31,073 nucleotides of DNA from Nemertoderma westbladi (taxonomy: Eukaryota > Xenacoelomorpha > Nemertodermatida > Nemertodermatidae): assembly GCA_032718475.1 (NCBI GenBank), contig JAUCBJ010002180.1:1-31073 (forward strand), written 5' to 3'. The notes below the pieces were generated by a model. The model worked only from the letters and a program-made list of their open reading frames with translations, searched no databases and had not been told where the DNA came from. Positions 10,696 to 18,990 of the stretch are shown here, piece after piece. Made by a program: the position numbers and the translations under genes. How positions within the stretch are numbered: position 1 is the first letter of the stretch; each line of letters opens with the position of its first letter.

Positions 10696-10701
10696 ATCGG
10701 A
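10696..10701. repeat. 6-bp target duplication of LINE B, left
   Basis: ATCGGA, repeated at 14345-14350. Confidence 0.65.
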
Positions 10702-10889
10702 TCCGGGCGGAAAGGTCAGGTCAGGTATTCTAGGTCATTGATCAAGAAAACTTGCCACCTCCATGCAGCATAAAGGAGGTGCCACCTGTAGCTGCATAGA
10801 CCCTCTTACTAGGGAAATCTGGTCCTGTAACTAGGACCCCCTTCGTTCTGGGATAAGGACGCCCTTGGTCCTGGATTAAGGACCCATAT

Positions 10890-11120
10890 ACTTGGCTGCA
10901 GGGGTATATGGCCTGGCCAGGCAGATGGTGATCTACCAATGGCTGGTCAAGAGTAGAGTGTTCTCATGTCCACTCTGAGTATACTTCACTGCGACCTGCA
11001 CCTGGCAGCAGGGGTACAGGGCATGATCCAGCAGATGAGCTGCACAGCCAATGGTGGGTCATGTGCGCCAGAGTAGATATGGGTGATGGGCCTCATATCT
11101 GACTCCATTGCGACACCCAC
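10890..11120 (+). repeat. tandem repeat in LINE B 5' untranslated region
   Basis: Two imperfect units of about 115 bases start near 10892 and 11007. Both begin GGCTGCAGGGG or GGCAGCAGGGG, continue through a CAGATG word, CCAATGG and GAGTAGA, and end TGCGACCTGCACC or TGCGACACCCACC. Repeated 5' units often form the promoter of a LINE. Here that role is inferred only from position. Confidence 0.55.
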
Positions 11121-11198
11121 CCTGTGGAACGGCAAACCAGGGTGTGGTATTTGCCCCGAGAGCTGACTCGGCAAAAAAGCACCCCCCAACCCCCCACT

Positions 11199-12431
11199 AT
11201 GGATTACATTAGTAATGCGGAGGTCCGGCCACTGGAGGCCAGTGGAATTACCGGACACAATCGGCCTCAGAGGCGTCAGTTATCTCCTGACCGGCTGCCT
11301 GTCTCACCCCCTACTGGAGAGAGAGAAGCCAACAATTCTTTGAGTCCCTTTCCTGATGACCTTTCTGGCCCAAACCCTGGGTCACCAGGGAGGCCAGAGA
11401 GGGAGAGGGAATCTGGAGTTGGAGGCTACTCTCATGTTCCACCCCGACCAACAAAGCCATTGGTGAATCTCAGGCAAGTCACTAGACTAGCCTCAGTAAA
11501 CACCCTAACACTCGGGTCCCCAATGCGACAAGGTGAGCTGACTGCCTTGGCAGATAAGCTTTCTCTTAGCGCAGTGGGTGTTCAAGAGCACCGAATGCAA
11601 ACTGGACAGACTGATGAGGTTCTGATTAAGGACATGGGGGGCGGTTGGCGACTCGACCTCGCTTCAGCAGATGATAGTGGCAATGGTGGAATTGGTCTAT
11701 TGATTAATCCAACTGCACATGCAGCATTGGACAAAATAGACCACATCTCTAACCGCATCATCCGTTGCCACATCTCATGTTCTGGAAGACTGGCTAAGAA
11801 GTTTCCTAAGGTGGTTCTGATTGTGTGCTACTCTCCAACTAGTGTTGCCCCTGTAGAGGAGGTGGAAAATTTCTACCAGAATCTACAATCAGCTACTGAT
11901 GGAGTGGATCAGCATGCATTCATAACATTCCTGGGAGACTTTAATGCAAGTCTGCATCAATCACCTATATCGCCCTGGGTCTATAGCAATAGTGTTAACC
12001 GAAATTTCGTCCATCTTCAGGATTTTATCTCTGGAAATGGATTGTTTTCGGCTGGAACCCAGTTCAAGAAGCGAACTGGAAAGCTATGGACTCATAGTGG
12101 ACCCAGTGGTCACAAGTCCCAGATAGACCATATCCTGTTTCGTAGGAAATACAGGAGCTCTATACAAGACTGTAATGCATTTACACTACGACCCTTCTCC
12201 AGTGATCACCGCCTTATTGTGGCCAAGGTAAGACTTAGTCTGCGTGCTAGCAGAACAACGAAATCTGCCTTGCCGCGGCATGACTGGTCCTCTCTGTTGC
12301 AACAGCCAAGTGTGAGATCCAGCTTCACACTACAGCTGAGAAACAGGTATGAGGTTCTTGCCTCTGAGGCGGCAGATCACTGTGAGGGCTATACTGCCTT
12401 CACAGAGGCAGTTAAGTTAGCAGCTGCATAA
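11199..12431 (+). CDS. LINE B endonuclease domain (N-terminal part of ORF)
   Basis: It starts at ATG 11199; the frame is open further upstream to a GTG at 11124. The first 90 or so residues are low-complexity and rich in proline and arginine. The rest is an exonuclease/endonuclease/phosphatase-fold nuclease of the type that nicks target DNA in non-LTR elements: VQEHRM with catalytic glutamate near residue 130, GDFNA near 246-250, SQIDHILF near 307-314 and SDHRLI near 335-340. These cover the metal-binding and histidine/aspartate catalytic motifs and all look intact. The frame ends at TAA 12431 because of a frameshift; downstream sequence in another frame (ending in RNELF and MAQKES) continues the same protein toward the reverse transcriptase. 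Confidence 0.8.
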   Translation: MDYISNAEVRPLEASGITGHNRPQRRQLSPDRLPVSPPTGEREANNSLSPFPDDLSGPNPGSPGRPERERESGVGGYSHVPPRPTKPLVNLRQVTRLASVNTLTLGSPMRQGELTALADKLSLSAVGVQEHRMQTGQTDEVLIKDMGGGWRLDLASADDSGNGGIGLLINPTAHAALDKIDHISNRIIRCHISCSGRLAKKFPKVVLIVCYSPTSVAPVEEVENFYQNLQSATDGVDQHAFITFLGDFNASLHQSPISPWVYSNSVNRNFVHLQDFISGNGLFSAGTQFKKRTGKLWTHSGPSGHKSQIDHILFRRKYRSSIQDCNAFTLRPFSSDHRLIVAKVRLSLRASRTTKSALPRHDWSSLLQQPSVRSSFTLQLRNRYEVLASEAADHCEGYTAFTEAVKLAAA

Positions 12432-12475
12432 ACAGTTCCTGTATACCAGTATACCCTCTAAACAGGAAACGGGCC

Positions 12476-14281
12476 CCCTGGACTGACAACAAAATTCAGA
12501 AGTGCCGAAATGAGCTCTTCATGGCGCAGAAAGAGTCCCAACTCAAACAGACTACAGCGGCCAAGAATGCAGTTAAGGCTGCATCTAGGTCCCTGAACAG
12601 GCAGTACTCTGTTAATTTACAGGAGCTAATAAACAAACAGGTTGATGCCATCAATGATGCTGACGACAGCAGGCAATCATCCCAGGCATGGAGATCGATC
12701 AACTTGCTTGCTGGTCGAAAAAGCCAACCAACCACCAAGGTTAAGGCTGAATCAGCAGCCGATCGCCTCAATGGTTGGAAGGCCCACTTTGAAAAGCTCC
12801 TCAATAATGACAGGGTATTGCCTGATAACTTTATAGAAGTAAAAGTGTCTGAGTCTGTACTCCCAGATATTCCCATTGGTGATATCTCCTTTGCAGAAGT
12901 GAAGGCGGCTGCAAAGAGCATTAAGACCAATCGTGCCAGTGGAGTAGATGGTGTTCCTCCCGAGGTCTTTAAAATACCTGAGTGTTTAAAGCTCATCTAT
13001 CCCATCATACAGTAGTAGACATGTACCGAACAACAAGAGTCCCACAAGAAATGAAAACAAATAAGTTGGTGCCAGTTCCCAAGAAGGGCAACCTAACACT
13101 CTATGGTTCTTTTCGGGGAATCTCATTGATCTCGATTGCTGCAAAGCTATACAATAGAATTCTATTAAATCGTATCAGGGATCCCATTGAGAGACTGCTC
13201 CGTGGAAATCAGAATGGGTTCCGTAAAGGTCGTGGGACCATGGAGCCCATTTTGGCACTTAGAAGGATAATTGAAGAGTTATCAAAAAAGTAAGACAGGC
13301 ATCTGGCTGTTATCTTTGTTGACTTCTTCAAGGCCTTTGATTCAGTCTCTCACTCACGTATGTTCAGCATACTTTCATTATATGGGATTCCTGATGAAAT
13401 TATTGCAGCAATCAGATCAGTATACGATGATTCGACAACATTTGTGTCTACTGTTGACGGTGACACAGAACCATTTGAAGTGTTATGGGGCGTCCTCCAG
13501 GGAGACACACTTGCACCATTCTCGTTCATAATTGTTGTTGACTATGTTCTACGCATGTCCTTAGATCATCATAATGATGATGGGGTGATGATAACTCCAC
13601 CTACTGGCTCCTGAAGTCGAAGAAATCCTGCCAAGTACCTAACTGATCTAGACTTTGCTGATGACTTAGCAAGTCTCTGATCGGATGAGCATAAGCTCAA
13701 AGATGGTATGCTTGAGCATGTGGATGACTTCTGTTACCTGGGTTCATGGATCCGGAAGTCAGGTGAGGACCTTCGAATACGTAAGGGAAAGGCATGGGCA
13801 TCCTTAAATAGGCTTTCCAGGATTTGGACGTCACCGAGAATTAATCGGAAACTTAAGGTCCGATTATTTAGAGCAGCAGTAGTTCCAGTACTCCTCTATG
13901 GGAGTCCATGCTGGGCTCTAACTGCTGAGGACACCAAATCTCTGGATGGCACATTCACAAGAATGCTACGCCGGGTTCATTGTGTCAAGTACAATGCGCA
14001 CATCTCCAACCAGACACTATATAACATTGGAGGTGTCTCATTGGTTCCCCCAAGCTTGACACTAGAACAAAATCGCCTCCGCTTTGCAGGACATTGCTTT
14101 CGCCGTGTGGACCAGCCAGTGCATAATCTTGTACTTTGGCAGCCTCATGGAGTGAATAACCATGGTGGACAGCCCATGACTTCCTTGAGACGCATCTTAA
14201 AGGACACTGGCCTTGAAGATGCGGATGATCTAGCAAATGTCATGGGTGATAGGGAGTTGTGGCGGTGCAATTTTGTCGATA
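12476..14281 (+). pseudogene. LINE B linker and reverse transcriptase, broken
   Basis: The linker (12476-13010) includes a segment typical of the region before the palm (KTNRASGVDGVPPEVFK). After a frameshift near 13010 the fingers and palm follow, homologous to LINE A: KLVPVPKKGN, then TAA at 13291, motif A region, motif B GVLQGDTLAPF, TGA at 13612, and a catalytic-box segment FADD. Just after that about 135 bases present in LINE A are missing. The C-terminal part is open again from 13708 to 14301 and reads past the LINE A breakpoint (DDLANVMGDRELW). It cannot make a working enzyme. Confidence 0.8.
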
Positions 14282-14344
14282 AGCCGGCACAGCATTCTTA
14301 AAAATGCAGCTGCAATGCAGCATGCCGATCCTAGTAGTAGTTGT

Positions 14345-14350
14345 ATCGGA
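14345..14350. repeat. 6-bp target duplication of LINE B, right
   Basis: ATCGGA, matching 10696-10701. Confidence 0.65.
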
Positions 14351-14484
14351 ACGGTGTCCGGAATTGCACAACTTTCAAAAATTGGTTTATTTTTATCTAA
14401 ATTGAGAGTCAAAAATACAGTAATGACAGATTGTTTATCTTGAACACAAGATCCAACATCAACAGACACCTGGGTAAAACTTTC
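14351..14484 (-). pseudogene. Ty3/Gypsy gag-pol junction and protease start
   Basis: The minus strand reads VSVDVGSCVQDKQSVITVFL and then ESCAIPDT, the start of a retroviral-type aspartic protease. The expected glycine of the D-T-G triad is lost by what looks like a single missing G (GACACCG followed directly by TTCC). With that base the frame would run into DRTVAG at 10695. Its upstream partner is the zinc-knuckle end of gag at 30526, from which it is separated by the 16-kb BEL insertion. Confidence 0.75.
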
Positions 14485-14489
14485 ATCGC
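14485..14489. repeat. 5-bp target duplication of the 16-kb LTR element, left
   Basis: ATCGC, repeated at 30521-30525. With one copy removed, Gypsy gag (ending AALVSD) reads in frame into ESFTQV. Confidence 0.9.
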
Positions 14490-15664
14490 TGTTCGCGCTT
14501 TAAGACCTTTAGCAGTTTAACCTGCCAAATTTAGGTGTCTTCTAGGTTATAAATCGACTTTAGCCTATAACAAGTATTTGATACACATAAAGCTACATTA
14601 GCCGAAGCCAGCCTATGCGCGATCATTCACCCACGGTTAAGGGAGACTGGATTCGGATGCTCTGACCTTATTGCGGTGTAGGCCTACTGTATTATTCGAT
14701 TGCTCATTACTATAATATCTCTGACAAATATTATTCACTTTCGGGAAATATTAACAGTTCCTTTAGGACGTGGCGCTCTAAGTATGTAAACAGAGTTATG
14801 ACTTACACTAAACACAACGGGATGGCTAATGATTTACGTATAAAGCGCATTCTTTAGGAAATGCTTTGTTATCTATCACATTCATGCACACTACCGCACA
14901 CTGCTGCACACTGATCTGCCGACCTTCACTAATTTTAATCATATATAAGGAGAACAGCAACTGACACATGTAGGGCCTATGAAATAGCATTCAATTCACT
15001 CCAAAACCACTATAATGTAAGTCGCAATTGCTATATGTAACCGGTCTCTCTAACCTTCAGTATATCACGAAAATTGGGTTTTTCTGATTATTTATCGATA
15101 TTCTCCAAATATAACAACATATCCATCAAATGACAACACTTAATAACTGACAGTAAATAGCAGTAAAATTATGCGGTGTTTGTATGTGATCAGGTTTGGT
15201 TTGAATATGACAAGTATGATAACAGTTATACGTTTCTATGATCAAAGCCGTTCTAATGTTTTGCTAAAGTCTGAAACACAGAATAATTCCAAAGCCGATG
15301 TTCTGGGCTCAGGAAAAAAGGTAAACAAAGACCATAATGCATTGCGCGATTTCCCGGAGGCTTCTGTGCAAATAAAATAAAAATCGCTCTGATTGGTCGA
15401 GCCGAACAAAGAACAAAGAAAGCTCCACGTCGACATATCAGCTGATAGATGTCGTCATCTGAACTACACTGTATTAAGAGTATTTTGGCGTATAGCGGCA
15501 TAAAAATGGCTTGTTGTGTCCGCTAAAGTACACATACAGAAAAATGGCTTTTTATGTCCACTAAAACACCTACACAGTAAGAAAACGGCTTTTTATGTCC
15601 GTTAAAACACCTAAAGAGTACTTTGCGGGAAAAATGACTAGTTATATCCGCAAAAGCCTTTACA
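14490..15664 (-). repeat. 3' LTR of the BEL element
   Basis: It is 1175 bases, starts TG and ends CA on both strands, and matches 29393-30520 with about twenty substitutions by eye. Compared with the other copy it retains two segments (about 29 bases near 15110-15140 and about 24 bases near 15306-15330) that the 5' LTR lacks. TATATAAGG/CCTTATATA near 14941-14950 is a possible TATA site. Confidence 0.92.
15502..15655 (-). repeat. tandem repeats in LTR (U3 side)
   Basis: There are four imperfect units of about 40-45 bases, each built as AAAAATGGCTTTTTATGTCC plus CTAAAACACCTACA or a variant (plus-strand view). They lie at the U3 start of the LTR in the element's own orientation, the usual place of enhancer repeats. 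The same array is at 30358-30511 in the other LTR. Confidence 0.6.
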
Positions 15665-15672
15665 CCGCTCCC
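15665..15672 (-). other. polypurine tract
   Basis: The minus strand reads GGGAGCGG directly before the TG of the 3' LTR. One C interrupts it, but its position and orientation fit the plus-strand primer of an LTR element on this strand. Confidence 0.55.
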
Positions 15673-15742
15673 AGAAAATGGGATTTAATTCTATAAAATA
15701 TAAAAAATCACAGTTTCTAAAATATAAAAATACTCTAAACAG

Positions 15743-17292
15743 TTAGTCTTTCTTACGCGAACGGCGTTTACGCAGTTTTTTGAGGCTAGCAAGAGTCCCT
15801 TTCTCTTTGGGGCGAGCCACTTTACTAGGAGGGCTATAACTCTTGGGTGAAGGGTGCAATACAATTGCATCAGAAGGTTTAGGGTTATGGTCGGTGTATC
15901 TGCCGGTCGAGGTACCCGGTTGATCGGTATCAACCTCAGTGGAACGAGGTCGAACGACCTTGAGAGCGCGTTTTGAGACAGCAGCTCTTACTGGTCCCAG
16001 ACGGGTCGTTTGCACGAGAGCGGTAGGTGGACCATGTGTAGTGAGAAATTTCCTCGGTTTGATGATTCTTTCCAACTCGCGTTCTCGGGCTCTATCGGAA
16101 TCGATATGCTTCTCCTCGAGCTGATTTTCCTCCGCTTGTTGTTGAAACATTTGTCCAAACTCTTGCAGAAAATAGAGTCGTCCAAGTTCGATATCTTCTT
16201 ATAGATTCTGGATTTCCTGATCGAACTGAGATAAAGCTAATTTGTTTACCGCTTTGACTTGTTGCTGCAATTTACGTTTCTCTAAACAATTGTAGGTTCC
16301 TTTTCCGATCTTTTGACGAATAGTGTCCAACGCGTTTCGTACAACTCTCTCCTCCACCTCAGTGACAGGTTGTATCGGGTTAAACCGGGACGATGATACG
16401 GTTGAATGGCGATATTAGATGTCCGCGTCCCAATCCGGCTAGGTAAGATGGGCAAATATTTAGGGAGCCCACAACCGAAGTGCCACCGACTAATTGTTCG
16501 GGAAACACTAGATCTTTGAACAGTGAGTACAGTTCGGGAGGATCCGTGATACTATTAGGATCAAGAGTCTGAGGTCTCACTAGGGAGTGAGGAGGTCTGA
16601 CCGAGTATTCCGGAACTCTGATCATAGGTTTATTTAAGTATCGTTTGAGTCGAGCGAGCATAGGTGATACATCGAACAAGTTTCGCTCGAAACTCCTGGA
16701 AATATAGCGAGTAAAACTGTGTTTAGAACAACGTCTCCGCGGATGTTAATGTCTTTCCGTTTGTTGGTTGGGTCTTGGGCATTCATCGCAATAATACCAA
16801 AGACGCACGTCTTGTAGGGGAAACGCTGGTGATCTCTCTTCAGTTTTACGATGTTTCTCTCAAGAATTTCAAATATACGTTGGAGTCACTGCGTTTATCC
16901 GGTTCTTTAACGTCTTCTCTTTCGAGTCGGTTTCGAATATAGTTCTCGTGTTCTATTCTCGGTTTATCGTTCCGACTCCGCTGGGTATGATATTTAAATA
17001 AAACCATTTCCCCTTTGGTGTCTACATCGTCCGTATCGTGTAAATTGATAGGATGGCCAGTAGTTAAGAAGTCCATATACGTACCATTACGATGTGTATA
17101 GCGAGCGGTGAATTTTCTATAGTCCCATTCATGCGTAAGTTGCTCCTGGGACATCGGCGGTTCGATATAACGACCATCGTCCTCCGTAGTAGTTGGACTA
17201 GCGTCGCCGCATATCAAGCTATCAACAAACGCTTGTAAAGGTAGAGTATATCGCTCCCTGATACCAAGATCATCTTCTATCAACTCAGTCAT
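15743..17292 (-). pseudogene. unidentified third coding region of the BEL element, broken
   Basis: It starts at ATG 17292 and can be followed to the stop at 15743 with frameshifts near 16850-16870, 16710-16735 and 16385-16405 and a TAA at 16199-16201, about 510 codons in all. The first 150 residues are acidic/hydrophilic (DLGIRERYTLP, THEWDYRKFTARY). A middle region contains MLARLKRYLNKPMIRVPEY and GGTSVVGSLNICPSYLAG. Then comes a long charged stretch likely to form a coiled coil (FQQQAEENQLEE, ARERELERI) and a very basic tail (KKLRKRRSRKKD). I see no signal peptide, membrane segment or cysteine pattern, so it is not an obvious envelope protein. A capsid-like, nucleic-acid-binding or accessory role is possible but unproven. 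Coding constraint is suggested because the frame resumes after each lesion. Confidence 0.5.
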
Positions 17293-18990
17293 AGCTGCTA
17301 TATGAGTTTATCAATATTATAATGAGTTTATAATTAGGCTAGCGGGCGTTGCTGCCTACCCCTCACGGCCCCCGGACAGTGCAAGATCCTCAGCACTGAT
17401 GTACTGTTGCCGCTGTGCCTATCGCCAACATAGTAGCCGCACAACGACAATAACAACCAGCGCGAGTCACTCCACTGTCCGTCCCAAGGGCTTAGATTTA
17501 CTTCAGGTTCTTACTGCAGAGTTAGGGCTACTTTCACAATTGCGACTCGCTACTGTAAACACACTTTAGTAGTAACATTCACCTATAAACGCACAAATTC
17601 CACACAACTGTCACAAACCGCACACATTCGGCCCATTTGTCCGTTAGTCAAGTGCCTTCCAGAATGCCACGTTATTATTGGGTATCCTTGGATACTAGCA
17701 GTGTGCTATTTATTCCTTATGCTATTCAATGGGGCAAGCCTTTATTGTGCTTTTAACTCACTTCTAATTCTAGCATGGTTGTTGCCATGGTGACATTATG
17801 GAAAGCTAGCGGTAGAATTAGGGTAATTCCCATGCATACAGATCTGGGATGCTATTTAATAGTAATTCTTTAATTGTCAATATCTCCCTTATACATGATT
17901 TTATGAATTTTATCGGCTATTGACTATATATTGGAGATTCTCGCACACTAATACACTTAATAGGGTGAATCTCCGCTCCCATGATCTATTAATTAATGGA
18001 ATTTTGGGAATGTTACAAATTGTATAAAAATGACAATTTATCAAATTCATTAAAAGATATGAATTTAAATTTATTCCCGTAAATTTTATTATTTAATATT
18101 AAATAGACACAATTTTATTCCAGAGCATGTCTGGGGACTAGGATCCTGAATTCTAGGAAATTTGTCCTTTTAAGAGTATCGGTAAGTGCTACGATATCTT
18201 AATCGACTAGAATTTTAAAGGATCTAAAATTTTACAGATTTTAATTTATAGAATTTCTAGAGTTAACTTGTAAGTAGTTACTCTATTGTATTTGCTTAAC
18301 AGATTTTATAAATATTAATAGTTAATATTTAAGATGGGCACCGGTTTATTCCAGAACATGTCTGGGGACGTTAACCACTGATTCTAGAATTTTGTCTTTC
18401 AAGTATATCGGTGGGTGCCGCGATATCTTAATCGACTAGAATTACAGATGGTCAAAGGGTTCAACAGATTTATTTTGCGTTTTACGCTACTGTTAAAGGG
18501 ACATCACGCTACTATATGTATTATTTAATATACGGTCTGAGAGCAATATCGCAAGAAGCAATGTCAGTGAGAAGAGGCAAGTCGTTTCCAAGGTCTACCC
18601 AGAGCTTGGTTTAGCCGAGACACGAGGATCTGAATTTTGTATTCCTAATACTCTACTTACCAATAATACTTGAATATAGTAGGAGCTTTATTGTACTTTA
18701 ATAAGTATGGACATTTCATCTTACTGTAGTCACGTATTTATAATATGATCGAACAGTAAGGAAAGAGAAAAAGAATTATTTCTCGCCGTCGCACTAAATA
18801 TATATTATATAAGTAATTAAGTAATAAGACTAATATATATTGCACTAATCTACTAGATAATCGCTAAATAACATTCTACTAAATAAAATTAAAGAAAACG
18901 ATTATAATAAAATTACATAATAATACATACATAAATATAAAAATAATAAAAATATGAAATAATATAGTCACACACCCACTCCAGACGTTG
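17293..18990. other. non-coding region between pol and the third coding region
   Basis: There is no ORF. 17340-17800 is of balanced composition; 17880-18990 is AT-rich. It contains a diverged direct repeat, listed separately. A spliced leader for the downstream coding region, or remains of a nested element, are both possible. I looked for a second LTR pair matching 27100-29390 and saw none. Confidence 0.5.
18113..18446. repeat. diverged direct repeat with CATGTCTGGGGAC
   Basis: Two copies of about 97 bases start at about 18114 and 18347, 233 bases apart. Both read TTTATTCCAGA, CATGTCTGGGGAC, ATTCTAG, TATCGGT, GTGC, CGATATCTTAATCGACTAGA in order. The role is unknown. Confidence 0.6.

Larger units (their letters stand above)
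10702..14344 (+). mobile_element. non-LTR retrotransposon, near full length (LINE B)
   Basis: This 3.64-kb insertion in the Ty3/Gypsy protease is flanked by ATCGGA. It has a GC-rich 5' untranslated region with an imperfect 115-bp tandem repeat, an apurinic-type endonuclease, a reverse transcriptase, and a short 3' end finishing in TAGTAGTAGTTGT. A single-ORF element with EN followed by RT is the likely original plan. It is broken by frameshifts (about 12425-12475 and 13010), stops (13291 and 13612), a deletion of about 135 bases near 13670 and a 1-base loss near 13700. A clade (RTE-like or I-like) cannot be fixed by eye. Confidence 0.85.
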
